From Pandoraea pulmonicola (GTDB lineage Bacteria; Pseudomonadota; Gammaproteobacteria; Burkholderiales; Burkholderiaceae), in contig NZ_CP010310.2 of NCBI RefSeq assembly GCF_000815105.2, positions 1,364,001 to 1,428,000 of the forward strand: a DNA stretch of 64,000 bases. Direction: 5' to 3'. Of the stretch, positions 55,809 through 64,000 are shown in pieces. The position numbers were made by a program, and so were the translations under genes. The number at the start of each line of letters is the position of its first letter. Within the stretch, counting starts at the first letter, position 1. The notes under the pieces were generated by a model. It was not told the DNA's origin. It did not search any database and saw only the letters and a list, made by a program, of their open reading frames with translations.

Positions 55809-57959
55809 ATGTCTTCCTCTTCCCCCGGTACGTTGACGTTCGCGCAGGCGATGGCGCTGGCGCATTCCCATTGGCAGGCGGGGCAGTCCGCGCAGGCGGA
55901 AACACTCTGCCGCCGTATTCTCGAAGTCTCTCCCGACGACCCGGACGCCCACTACCTGCTGGGGCTGATGGCGCACGCGTACGGCAAGCGCGATATGGCG
56001 ATCGAACATTTGCGCACGACCTGCCGCGCTCCGCGGGCGCCGGCATCCTGTTGGTCGGATCTGGCGGAAATGTGTCGTCAGGCGGGGCGTCTCGACGAGG
56101 CGCTGGCCGCCGCCCGGCGCGCCGTGGCCATCGATCCCGCATTCGCCGCCGGATGGAACAACCTCGGCATCGTGCTGCAGGAAGCGGGGCAGCTTGAAGA
56201 GAGCCTGATGTCTCTCACGCGCGTGACCGAACTGCTGCCCACGTCCGCCGACGCCCACAACAACCTTGGCAACACGGCGAATCTGCTGCGTCAATTCGAT
56301 AAGGCCGAAGCCCATTACCGCCGCGCGCTCGAACTCGATCCGCAACGCCCCGACACGCACAGTAATCTCGCGGCGCTGTTGAGCGCGCAAGGGCGCGTTA
56401 CCGAGGCGGCGGCAATGGCGCGGCGCGCCATCGAACTCGCGCCCGAATTCGTCGACGCCTATCGCAATCTCGCCGATGTCGAACTCTCGCAGGGCAACGC
56501 GACCGCTGCCATGCAGATCGTCGAAGCGATGTCGGCGTTTGCGCCTCGGCATCCGTCCACGCTCGTCGCGCGAGCGCGCATTCTGCATTTGACCGGTCGC
56601 CTGGACGAAGCACTCGTCCATGCGCGCGACGCCGTCGCGCTTCAACCGGAGAGCGCCGATGCGCGCTCCGCACTCGCCGCCGTGCAGGCCGGCATCGCAG
56701 CGCGAGAGGCGGCGGGGGCACAGAGCGTGCGCGGCGATGACACGCTGGCCGAGCAAGGGGCGTTGGCTTCCGTTGCGGCGTCAGGACCGACGCCGGCGCT
56801 CGTGGCCGCACACGAAGCCATCGTGGCACGGGTGAACGCGAAGGACTATGCCGGCGCCGAAGTGCTGTTGCGCGAGGTGCTGGCGGGCGGCGTGGCGCCA
56901 ATGTCGATGTGGCGTCTGCACGCCATGGTGCTGCGCGCCCAGGGCAAGGCGCATGAAGGCCGGGACATTCTCGAGATGCTCGCGCGCCAGGTGCCGGGCG
57001 ATCTGTCGAATCGCTTCGATCTTGCCGAGACGTTGCTTCTGCTGGGCGACTTCGAGCGCGGCTGGCGGGAATATCGCTATCGCTACAGTCTCGACCACAC
57101 CCAGTCCATCGAGCGCAAGGTGCAGCGTCCGCGCTGGGAGGGGCAGCCGATTCCGGGGCAGACGTTGCTCATTCACGACGAGCAGGGCTATGGCGACACG
57201 TTCCAGTTCATGCGCATGGCGCGCTGGGCTCGTGAGCGCAGCCAGGCGCGCGTGATCTTCGAGGTCAATCCGGAAACATTGTCGATTGCGAAGCGCATGT
57301 GGGGCGAGGCGGACATCGTCGCACGCGGCACGCTGCCGGTCGCCTTCGATCAGCATTGCGAGCTGATGAGTCTGCCGATGGCCATGGGCCTCAAGCTCGA
57401 GGAGCTGCCGGGCGACACCGCGTACCTGAGTGCCGATCCAGCGCGTGTCGCGCACTGGCGCGAGCGTCTGACCGACGTACCTCGACCGTGGGTGGCAGTG
57501 GTGTGGGCAGGGCGGCCGGAGCACGTCAACGACAGCAACCGCTCCATGGCGCTCGAACAGCTCGCACCGCTGGGCGGGAGCGGTGCGACGTTCCTGTCGA
57601 TTCAGAAAGGCCCTGCCTCGGCGCAGGCCGCTACGCCGCCGGCCGGCATGTCGATGGTGTCGCTGAGCGACGAGATTCGCGATTTCGAAGACACGGCGGC
57701 CATCCTGCATCTCGCCGATCTGCTGATCTCGGTGGACTCTTCGCCCGTGCATCTGGCCGGGGCGATGGGACGTCCGGTCTGGGTGCTGCTGCCGTTCGTT
57801 CCCGACTGGCGCTGGTTGCTCGACCGCGACGACTCGCCGTGGTATCCCGGTATGCGTCTTTTCCGGCAGACGGCTATCGCGCAGTGGCAACCGGTGGTCG
57901 ACCGGGTGGCGCAGGCATTGGAATCCTTCGTGAGCGCTTATCGTCATGCCGCGAGCTGA
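55809..57959 (+). CDS. TPR protein with glycosyltransferase-like C-terminal domain
   Basis: A 716-residue cytoplasmic protein. About eight TPR units occupy residues 10-300 (for example DAHYLLGLMAHAYGKRDMAIEHLR, WNNLGIVLQEAGQLEESLMSL, AHNNLGNTANLLRQFDKAEAHYRRALELDPQ). Another repeat region is at about 335-425. The last 290 residues resemble a GT-B glycosyltransferase of the GT9/heptosyltransferase kind: LLIHDEQGYGDTFQFMRMARW, VAVVWAGRPEH, FLSIQKGPAS, and DTAAILHLADLLISVDSSPVHLAGAMGRPVWVLLPFVPDWRWLL. Proteins of this kind are known to glycosylate autotransporters or other surface proteins. It follows the 2147-residue autotransporter and overlaps the next gene by 14 nt. Confidence 0.82.
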   Translation: MSSSSPGTLTFAQAMALAHSHWQAGQSAQAETLCRRILEVSPDDPDAHYLLGLMAHAYGKRDMAIEHLRTTCRAPRAPASCWSDLAEMCRQAGRLDEALAAARRAVAIDPAFAAGWNNLGIVLQEAGQLEESLMSLTRVTELLPTSADAHNNLGNTANLLRQFDKAEAHYRRALELDPQRPDTHSNLAALLSAQGRVTEAAAMARRAIELAPEFVDAYRNLADVELSQGNATAAMQIVEAMSAFAPRHPSTLVARARILHLTGRLDEALVHARDAVALQPESADARSALAAVQAGIAAREAAGAQSVRGDDTLAEQGALASVAASGPTPALVAAHEAIVARVNAKDYAGAEVLLREVLAGGVAPMSMWRLHAMVLRAQGKAHEGRDILEMLARQVPGDLSNRFDLAETLLLLGDFERGWREYRYRYSLDHTQSIERKVQRPRWEGQPIPGQTLLIHDEQGYGDTFQFMRMARWARERSQARVIFEVNPETLSIAKRMWGEADIVARGTLPVAFDQHCELMSLPMAMGLKLEELPGDTAYLSADPARVAHWRERLTDVPRPWVAVVWAGRPEHVNDSNRSMALEQLAPLGGSGATFLSIQKGPASAQAATPPAGMSMVSLSDEIRDFEDTAAILHLADLLISVDSSPVHLAGAMGRPVWVLLPFVPDWRWLLDRDDSPWYPGMRLFRQTAIAQWQPVVDRVAQALESFVSAYRHAAS

Positions 57960-58833
57960 CGTGCGCTCGCGCCGATACGATGCGACGCCGCCTGCGCCAG
58001 GGCGCGCTTTGCTCGGTGCGACGGCGCTCGTTGTACTGACATGGGTCTCCGGCTGCACAAGCCTGGATCGCAATGCGCATGCCGACGCGCTCGCGCAGCC
58101 GGCGGGGCTTCACCGGGAAGTGTTGGCAGCCGGCGATTTCAAGCTCACGGCCTTCTCCCGCATCACGCGAACGGACAAGCCGGTGCGCATCTATATCGAG
58201 GGCGATGGTCTGGCGTGGGTGTCGCGCACGGAGCCGTCGCTCGATCCGACGCCGGTGGCTGCGACAGGGCTCGCACTCGCGGCAGTCGATCCCGCGGCGA
58301 ACGTGGTGTATCTCGCACGCCCGTGCCAGTACACACCGATGCAGGACAACCCGCGCTGCGAAATGGCGTACTGGACCGGCAAGCGGTTCGCGCCGGAAGT
58401 CGTCGCCGCGATGGACGCGGCCGTCGGACAAGTGGCCTCGCGTGTGCCGGGACAGCCGGTCGAGTTGATCGGCTACTCGGGCGGCGGTGCGATTGCGGTG
58501 CTCGTCGCCGCGCATCGCCGGGACGTGACGTCGCTGCGTACGGTGGCAGGCAATCTCGATGTCGAGTACGTCAATCGGTTGCACCAGGTCTCGCCCATGC
58601 CCGCGTCGCGCAACCCGATCGACGTCGCCCGTCAGGTCGCGACGATCCCGCAGATTCACTTCGCCAGCTCACAGGACACGGTCGTGCCGCCGGAAGTGGC
58701 TCGCCGATTCGCGCAGGCGGCAGGCGGCAAGTGCGTGAGCACGCCAGTGGTGGCCGGTGTTGCTCATGACGGCGACTGGGCGCGGCAATGGCCCGCGCTG
58801 TTGGCGCAAACGCCGTCGTGTGGCGGCGCATGA
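57946..58833 (+). CDS. Putative lipoprotein, alpha/beta hydrolase fold
   Basis: A 295-residue protein starting inside the TPR gene's end (57946). The N-terminal hydrophobic stretch GRALLGATALVVLTWVSGCTS ends in a lipobox with Cys at about residue 37, so it should be an outer- or inner-membrane lipoprotein. GYSGGG carries the nucleophile Ser, and GVAHDGDWARQW the catalytic His; an Asp is in SSQDTVVPPEV. LARPCQYTP is a family-like motif. Overlap with the TPR/glycosyltransferase gene suggests one operon and perhaps a role at the envelope. Substrate unknown. Confidence 0.82.
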   Translation: MPRADVRSRRYDATPPAPGRALLGATALVVLTWVSGCTSLDRNAHADALAQPAGLHREVLAAGDFKLTAFSRITRTDKPVRIYIEGDGLAWVSRTEPSLDPTPVAATGLALAAVDPAANVVYLARPCQYTPMQDNPRCEMAYWTGKRFAPEVVAAMDAAVGQVASRVPGQPVELIGYSGGGAIAVLVAAHRRDVTSLRTVAGNLDVEYVNRLHQVSPMPASRNPIDVARQVATIPQIHFASSQDTVVPPEVARRFAQAAGGKCVSTPVVAGVAHDGDWARQWPALLAQTPSCGGA

Positions 58834-58860
58834 GCCGATGCGATTCGACGGATTCGCCGT

Positions 58861-58882
58861 GCTGACGGCGCCTCGCGTCAGC
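58861..58882. terminator. Possible terminator between the lipoprotein and NmrA-like genes
   Basis: GCTGACG / CGTCAGC with an 8-nt loop. It overlaps the last codons of the minus-strand gene. Weak, without a T-run. Confidence 0.4.
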
Positions 58883-59741
58883 TCTCGCGCACGAGTGCCG
58901 CAATCGCTTCGTTGAGCGTGACGTCACCGCGCAGGGCGTGTTTACCGCCGTCGCGGAAATGGAAGGTGTCGTCATTGAAGCGGTCGAGCATCTGGATGCG
59001 CGGCAGCGGATTGCGCATACCCTGCGCACGGAACAGCGGATCCCAGGCGGCGCGTGGTACGGCTTCGGCATGCACGTCGCGCACCAGCGCACGCGCCAGC
59101 GCGGCTGCAATGTCGTCGGGAGAATAACGCTCAGGGCCTTCGATTTCCCAGATGCGCTCGTCGTGGAAGTCGTCCTGCATGGCACGCGCCGCGAAATGCC
59201 CGACGTCGCTCGTCGAGACCATCGCAATGGCACGCTCTACGGGTTGCAGATAGCTCGGGAGCACGCCGCGCTCGCGTGCCGGGGCGATGTCCCAAGCGAA
59301 GTTCTCCATCAGCCATGCGGGGCGCAGGAAGGTCACCGGCAGCGAGACGGAAACCATCGCCGTCTCGAACATGCTCAGTGCCGTGAGCAGGCTTGGCGCG
59401 TCGTGGTCCGCGCCAATGCTCGACAGGCACACCACCCGCTTCGGACGCGTGGCCGCCAGCGCCTGTCGGATGGCGTCGATCAGATGCCGCGCGTGCGAGA
59501 AGTCGGGTTCTGGGTCGGCGTTGGGCGGCAGCATCACGAAGACGGCCTCGCTGCCCCGGAAGGCGTTGGTGAGCGCATCGACGTCGCCGTGTTCCGCCAC
59601 CGCGATCTCGCCGCCCAGCGTCGCCCATCGACTCGATCGAACGGCGTCCTGAACGATGGCACGCAGCGGGAGTCCCGCCGTGAGCAGATCGTGCCCGATC
59701 ACCCCGCCAACTCGCCCCGTGATGCCCATTACCGTGTACAT
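58878..59741 (-). CDS. NAD(P)H-binding NmrA/SDR-like protein
   Basis: A 287-residue protein of the NmrA-like atypical SDR group. The start at 59741 (MYTVMGITGRVGGVIGHDLL) has GAGGAG 5 nt upstream; an in-frame GTG two codons earlier is less likely. The nucleotide loop reads GITGRVGG. ETAMVSVSLPVTFLRPAWLMENF is the region usually carrying the NmrA family LRP motif, and there is no YxxxK pair, so it may be a sensor or a quinone-like reductase rather than a classic SDR. It follows the FAD monooxygenase by 57 nt on the same strand and is probably co-transcribed. Confidence 0.85.
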   Translation of the reverse strand: MYTVMGITGRVGGVIGHDLLTAGLPLRAIVQDAVRSSRWATLGGEIAVAEHGDVDALTNAFRGSEAVFVMLPPNADPEPDFSHARHLIDAIRQALAATRPKRVVCLSSIGADHDAPSLLTALSMFETAMVSVSLPVTFLRPAWLMENFAWDIAPARERGVLPSYLQPVERAIAMVSTSDVGHFAARAMQDDFHDERIWEIEGPERYSPDDIAAALARALVRDVHAEAVPRAAWDPLFRAQGMRNPLPRIQMLDRFNDDTFHFRDGGKHALRGDVTLNEAIAALVRES

Positions 59742-59798
59742 GGTCACTCCTCGCGCGCTTTAACGTTGCCGTAAAAGTAACACGGGAGCGGCGACGTC

Positions 59799-61142
59799 TC
59801 ACAGATGGATGGCGTCCGCGGCGGAATTCGTCCGCGCGTGCGGCGGCTGACGTCGCGCGTTGAGCAGCGCTGCGCCGGCGTCGGCCAGGCGGACCGCTTC
59901 GCGTGCACGCTCGCACATGTCGCGCTCGTACGACGAGATGGCTTGCGCAAGCGTGGCGTGTCCATCCGCGACATCCCGCAGATGCGCCGCCAGCCGTTGG
60001 GCGTCACGCAGCGCCGTATTGGCGCCAAGGCCGCCCGCGGGGCTCATCGTGTGGACGGCATCGCCGAGCCCCGTCACACCGTCGATCTGCCACGGCAGCG
60101 GGCTGGTCGTGCTGCGCACCGGCATTGTGCGGACCGTGTCGGGTGCGGCGTGCGTGAACAGCGAACGCAGGTGCGGGTGCCACGTTTCGGCCAACGATTC
60201 GATGCGTGCGAGCGGCGCGCAGCCACTGAACTCGGCGTTGATAGGCGGCGGACCGAGCAGTGTCTCCGACGGTCCGATGAACGCCCAGTACAGGTAATCG
60301 GACACGGGAGTGAGCGGCATGTGGCCCGGTTCGACGTGCGTGGTCGGCGACGTCGGCGAGGCGGACGACGACGGGCGGCGAAAGAGCATGGCCTCGATGA
60401 CGACGGCGAACCCGTCCGCAAAGACGACCGTGCTGCCTTCCATCACCGTCGCCTCGCCATGGCGGTCCATGAGCACGAGCAGCGCGGTGGTGAGCGGCGT
60501 GAGGCCGTAGATGCAGACATTGCCCGTGGCATGCGGCGCCATGCCCGGCAACACGTATTCGCGCACGCGGGAGTGCGTGCCGTCGGCGGCGACCACGAGG
60601 CCTGGGGCGCTGCAGGAGCCGTCTTCGAAGTGCGCAATGCGGCGACCGTATGCGTCGCTCGTCGTGCGCACGAAGGCCTTGCCGAAATGCACGTGCTCGA
60701 GAATGCCGTCGAGCAGAACTTCGCGCAGCGTCTGGCGGTGCAGGCTGAGGTCGCCGGGAATGCCGTCGGACGCCGAATGGCGACGTGCCGCGGCCGACGG
60801 TTCGCGACGGCGGTGGTCGTTCTCACTCGTGTCGGCGTGCGAGTCGTGCCAGCTCGGCGGCAGCACGACGTTGGCGGTGTCGAGCTGTGGCGTGACGAAG
60901 CGCCCCCCCATGCGCGCGATGGCGGCCCGCTCGCGCAAACGCTCGGCGTACCCTTCGGGAACGCATTGGGACAGGGCGTCGAAGCCGTCCGCGTCGATGC
61001 GCAGGCGGTATCCCTGGAAGCGGGCAGCGGGTGCCTCGTCGCGCTCGTAGACGTCGAACGAGATCCCGGCGCGGCGTAGCCCCTGGGCAAGGCACAGGCC
61101 GCCCAGACCCGCGCCGATGATGGTGACATGCAAGGCTGACAT
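59799..61142 (-). CDS. FAD-dependent aromatic-type monooxygenase
   Basis: A 447-residue group A flavoprotein monooxygenase. The start at 61142 (MSALHVTIIGAGLGGLCLAQGLRRAGISFDVYERD) places the GxGxxG motif at residue 10. The DG motif is VVAADGTHSRVREYVLPG, and the GD motif GLGDAVHTMSPAGGLGANTALRDAQRLAAHL. A charged insertion (SENDHRRREPSAAARRHSAS) at about residues 121-140 is unusual. It hydroxylates an aromatic or polyketide-like compound, unknown here. It is divergent from an AraC regulator. Confidence 0.87.
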   Translation of the reverse strand: MSALHVTIIGAGLGGLCLAQGLRRAGISFDVYERDEAPAARFQGYRLRIDADGFDALSQCVPEGYAERLRERAAIARMGGRFVTPQLDTANVVLPPSWHDSHADTSENDHRRREPSAAARRHSASDGIPGDLSLHRQTLREVLLDGILEHVHFGKAFVRTTSDAYGRRIAHFEDGSCSAPGLVVAADGTHSRVREYVLPGMAPHATGNVCIYGLTPLTTALLVLMDRHGEATVMEGSTVVFADGFAVVIEAMLFRRPSSSASPTSPTTHVEPGHMPLTPVSDYLYWAFIGPSETLLGPPPINAEFSGCAPLARIESLAETWHPHLRSLFTHAAPDTVRTMPVRSTTSPLPWQIDGVTGLGDAVHTMSPAGGLGANTALRDAQRLAAHLRDVADGHATLAQAISSYERDMCERAREAVRLADAGAALLNARRQPPHARTNSAADAIHL

Positions 61143-61258
61143 GATGTAGATGAGCCGCCGCGAGGCGGCCGGCAGTGGTACTTCCGCCATTGTCTGCGCG
61201 CTTTCCGTTGACCTGATAACATCGTTTGGTCATAAAACAATGCGAAACGGACAAAGCC

Positions 61259-62146
61259 ATGCTGACCGATCTGCCACATCTGCCGGTGTTGACGCCCCGG
61301 ATTGCGCTGGACAATACGCCGTTCGCCCGCGCCAAGCCGAATGACCGCCTGGATGGCCCGCCCGTGTGGGCATTCGGGGGCCGCGACCAGGAGCGCAGCC
61401 TTTTCCGCGTCGGGACTCGAGAGTTGGATTGGCATTCGCACGTGCGCGGACAGTTGTTCTGCATCCATTCGGGACTGGTGCACGTGCACACGCCGATGGG
61501 CGCCTGGTTGCTGCCGCCGTATCGCGCCGGCTGGATTCCGCCGGGAATGACGCATCGCGTGTCGCTAACCGGCGTCGTGAGCGGATGGATCGTGCTGGTG
61601 GCCCCGCATGCGGCAACAGGTTTGCCCGATGTGCCGCGTGTGGTCGGTGTCTCGGAGTTGCTGGCGGCGCTGGTCAATCGGGCGTCGTCGTGGGCGGCGC
61701 GCGAGGAATTGACCGAGGACGAGATGCGTCTGTCGCAAGTGCTCGTCGATGAAATCGAGCGCTCGCCCGCCGAGCCGCTCGGTTTGCCGATGCCCAGCGA
61801 CACGCGGGCAATGCGCATCGCCCGCGCCGTGCTCGACGATCTGGGCGCGCACACATCGCTGGAGACGCTGGCGCACCGTGCCGGGGTGTCGTCGCGCACG
61901 GCGAGGCGGCTGTTCGTTGCCGAGACGGGCATGGGCTTCACGCAGTGGCGCCAGCAGGCGCGACTGGTCAGTGCGCTCGAGCGACTGGCCAAGGGCGAAC
62001 CCGTCAGCACGATCGCCGATTCGCTCGGTTATTCGACGCCGAGCAACTTCATCGCAATGTTCCGGCGCGCGTTCGGCGAGTCGCCGGGGCGCTATTTCCG
62101 TCAGGTCGGGCCGCGTGCGCAGTCGCATGAGGAGGCGGCGGCATGA
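61259..62146 (+). CDS. AraC-family transcriptional regulator
   Basis: A 295-residue regulator; the start is taken at 61259 ([17 protein letters not shown]), and an in-frame TTG at 61226 lacks support. Residues 60-130 form an AraC ligand domain ([44 protein letters not shown]). The C-terminal double HTH spans about 190-285: [83 protein letters not shown]. It overlaps the next gene by four bases (ATGA) and is divergent from the FAD monooxygenase, so it may control both sides. Confidence 0.92.
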   Translation: MLTDLPHLPVLTPRIALDNTPFARAKPNDRLDGPPVWAFGGRDQERSLFRVGTRELDWHSHVRGQLFCIHSGLVHVHTPMGAWLLPPYRAGWIPPGMTHRVSLTGVVSGWIVLVAPHAATGLPDVPRVVGVSELLAALVNRASSWAAREELTEDEMRLSQVLVDEIERSPAEPLGLPMPSDTRAMRIARAVLDDLGAHTSLETLAHRAGVSSRTARRLFVAETGMGFTQWRQQARLVSALERLAKGEPVSTIADSLGYSTPSNFIAMFRRAFGESPGRYFRQVGPRAQSHEEAAA

Positions 62147-63252
62147 GAGAGCGCGATGCTGCAGCGATGCGGCACGTCGACACGCTGGTGATTGGCGGCG
62201 GACAGTCGGCGCTGGCGACAGCGTATTTCCTGCGCCGCTGGAAGGTGAACTACGTCGTGCTCGACGATCGACCTGCGGCCGGTGGGGCATGGCAAAACGC
62301 GTGGCCCTCGTTGCAGCTTTTTTCGCCGGCGCAGTGGAGTTCGTTGCCAGGTTGGCCGATGCGGGGCGGCGAGCGGCACTATCCGTCGCGCGACGACATC
62401 GTGACGTATTTGCGCGAGTACGAAGCACGCTACGCCGTGCCGGTGCGCCGGCCCGTGCACGTGTCGGCGGTCGTCTCCCGGGACGACGGGCTTTGGGTGC
62501 AGACCGATCGTGGCGATTGGCTGGCACAGACGGTCGTCAGCGCAACGGGTTCGTGGCATGCGCCGTACCGGCCGTCGTACCCGGGGCAGACGACGTTCCG
62601 GGGGCGCCAGATGCACTCGGCCGACTATCGCGGGCCGCAGACGTTGCGCGGCTTGAAGGTGCTGGTTGTCGGCGGCGGCAACTCAGGCGCACAGATCTAT
62701 GCCGAGGTGTCGCGATCGAGCGAGGCCACATGGGTCACGCTTGCGCCGCCGTCCTATCTGCCGGATGACGTCGACGGGCGTGTGCTGTTCGAACGTGCGA
62801 CGGCGCGATGGCAGGCGGCGCAACGCGGCGAGCCCGATCCGTATCCGAAGGACGGGCTCGGCGACATCGTCATGGTGCCGTCGGTGCGCGAGGCAAGAGA
62901 GCGGGATGTGCTGCATGCGGTGCGGCCGTTCGCGAGTTTCGTCGAGGACGGCGTGATGTGGCAGGACGGCGCGCATTCACGCGTCGACGTCGTGATCTGG
63001 TGCACCGGGTTTCAGCCGGCGCTGGTGCACCTGGAGCGGCTGCGGCTTGCCGACGCGCAAGGGCGGATAAGAGTGTCGGGCACGCGCGCCGCCGATGAGC
63101 CGAGACTCTGGCTGGTGGGCTATGGCGAATGGACGGGCTACGCGTCGGCGACGCTGATCGGGGTCATGCGAAGCGCGAGAGCGACCGCGCAGGAGATTGT
63201 CGCCCATCTCGAGGGGAGGCGTGTCGCGGGTACGCAGAACCGAAACGGGTAG
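62143..63252 (+). CDS. Flavin-containing NAD(P)/FAD-dependent monooxygenase (ArsO-like)
   Basis: A 369-residue flavoprotein of the FMO/ArsO-like group. [20 protein letters not shown] is the FAD-binding loop near residue 13. [18 protein letters not shown] and [25 protein letters not shown] are FMO-like segments. The NADPH loop is [17 protein letters not shown], and [14 protein letters not shown] corresponds to the ATG motif. It could oxidise a nitrogen or sulfur group, or an arsenic compound as for ArsO; no ars genes are next to it. It is coupled to the AraC regulator by ATGA. Confidence 0.83.
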   Translation: MRERDAAAMRHVDTLVIGGGQSALATAYFLRRWKVNYVVLDDRPAAGGAWQNAWPSLQLFSPAQWSSLPGWPMRGGERHYPSRDDIVTYLREYEARYAVPVRRPVHVSAVVSRDDGLWVQTDRGDWLAQTVVSATGSWHAPYRPSYPGQTTFRGRQMHSADYRGPQTLRGLKVLVVGGGNSGAQIYAEVSRSSEATWVTLAPPSYLPDDVDGRVLFERATARWQAAQRGEPDPYPKDGLGDIVMVPSVREARERDVLHAVRPFASFVEDGVMWQDGAHSRVDVVIWCTGFQPALVHLERLRLADAQGRIRVSGTRAADEPRLWLVGYGEWTGYASATLIGVMRSARATAQEIVAHLEGRRVAGTQNRNG

Positions 63253-63415
63253 GGCGAGGATAGAGTGGTTCTCATCCAGCGAAAGGTGCATGTGGGGAGA
63301 TCGAAAGACTCCCTGAAAAAACTATGGTTTTCGCGCAATATCTTTCGCTTTGCGCGTCGTAATTCAATGTGTCGGCATTTGCGGATCGTATGGGCAAGCG
63401 CGACAGAAGGTGCAG

Positions 63416-63991
63416 ATGAAGATGGGAACACTCCGGAAAATTGATTCGCGTATGTCTCGCGCGAAGGGCCACCAATCAGAGGCGCGAGCCAGGCCCGAAG
63501 AAGGCTCGTTGCACGAACGGCTTTCGGGTATAGAGGCCGTGATGCCGATGCTTGCAACGAGGGAAGACCTCGCTCGGGTAGAGGGGACCTTGCGGACGGA
63601 GATTCATCAGGAGTGCGCGAAGGTCCGCACTGAGATGCATCACGAGTTCACCAAGGTGCGCACTGAAATGCATGAGGGTTTTAGTGAACTGCGTACCGAG
63701 ATACACGAGAGCTTTAGTGAACTGCGTACCGAGATACACGAGAGCTCTAGTGAACTGCGTACCGAGATACACGAGAGCTCTAGTGAATTGCGTACCGAGA
63801 TGCATCAAGAATTCACCAAGGTGCGCACCGAGATGCATAGCGGCTTCGGCGAGTTACGTGCGGAAATGCACCGTGGGTTCAGCGAGTTGCGGTCTGGTAT
63901 GGACGCGCTGACATGGCGTTTCATCGGCGTGGTCGTTACGGTCAGTACAGCGCTGGTTGCGGCGACGCACTTTCTGACCAAGGCAGCCTGA
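63416..63991 (+). CDS. Coiled-coil protein with C-terminal membrane helix and internal repeats
   Basis: A 191-residue protein; the start at 63416 has AGAAGG 5 nt before. An N-terminal hydrophilic region is followed by about eight 11-residue units with the pattern ELRTEIHESSS or KVRTEMHQEFT (residues about 60-160), a strong coiled coil. A C-terminal helix WRFIGVVVTVSTALVAATHFL anchors it. The architecture recalls DUF1640-like small membrane proteins. Three units are nearly identical at DNA level (63683-63781), with a fourth degenerate copy. Length would change with repeat number. Function unknown. Confidence 0.75.
   Translation: MKMGTLRKIDSRMSRAKGHQSEARARPEEGSLHERLSGIEAVMPMLATREDLARVEGTLRTEIHQECAKVRTEMHHEFTKVRTEMHEGFSELRTEIHESFSELRTEIHESSSELRTEIHESSSELRTEMHQEFTKVRTEMHSGFGELRAEMHRGFSELRSGMDALTWRFIGVVVTVSTALVAATHFLTKAA
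63683..63814 (+). repeat. 33-bp tandem repeat, four copies
   Basis: In-frame direct repeats at 63683-63715, 63716-63748, 63749-63781 and a degenerate 63782-63814. The first three differ at one position, TTT versus TCT, in the last codon. This tract makes copy-number change by slippage or recombination likely. Confidence 0.9.
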
Positions 63992-64000
63992 CTGTGTGAG

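Overview
The window is a GC-rich, gene-dense piece of a betaproteobacterial chromosome, most likely Burkholderiales (Burkholderiaceae). The signs are the ribBA-ribH-nusB order, the Entner-Doudoroff cluster carrying a glucokinase fused to a HexR-type regulator, the liv operon layout and the many LysR regulators. A Pandoraea-like genome is my best guess. That is inferred from overall gene style, not proven. No rRNA, tRNA, CRISPR array, prophage or insertion sequence was recognised.

Layout. 0-5 kb: a lytic transglycosylase faces an aminotransferase-nusB-ribH-ribBA unit across a perfect bidirectional terminator. 5-8.4 kb: a probably leaderless ArsR/SRPBCC operon, then a divergent LysR/MFS pair. 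8.5-13.4 kb: a complete branched-chain amino-acid ABC importer (livF, G, M, H and a binding protein). 13.8-16.7 kb: a LysR regulator divergent from tautomerase, hydratase and decarboxylase genes of a lower meta-cleavage pathway, with a BenM/CatM-type box between them. 16.8-21.5 kb: hemL, lemA, two TPM-domain genes (one frameshifted) and ribD on the minus strand. 21.7-27 kb: rnk, a PAP2 phosphatase, and an mgtA-type Mg2+ ATPase behind an approximately 700-nt leader that holds one strong 20-codon leader ORF and a second small ORF. 27-35 kb: a DapA-like gene, then edd divergent from zwf-pgl-glk::hexR around a HexR-like palindrome. 35-43 kb: a MarR gene with its operator inside the promoter spacer, dodecin, AMP nucleosidase, an Hsp70-like protein, an MFS exporter, and a P450 divergent from an ArsR-like regulator. 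43-48 kb: a catabolic-looking cluster (cupin, hydrolase, ThDP enzyme, aspartate dehydrogenase) that contains two gene remnants, one SDR and one aldehyde dehydrogenase. 48.5-59 kb: a 2147-residue autotransporter followed by a TPR/glycosyltransferase-like gene and a lipoprotein hydrolase. 59-64 kb: NAD(P)- and FAD-dependent enzymes with an AraC regulator, and a coiled-coil membrane protein with DNA-level tandem repeats.

How the genes work together. The edd/zwf/pgl/glk set converts glucose to 6-phosphogluconate and on to KDPG, with its own regulator fused to the kinase. The rib genes supply four steps of riboflavin synthesis but are split by about 12 kb, and no riboflavin synthase gene lies between the parts. 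The most interesting targets are the mgtA leader, the autotransporter with its putative glycosyltransferase, and the decaying 43-48 kb cluster.
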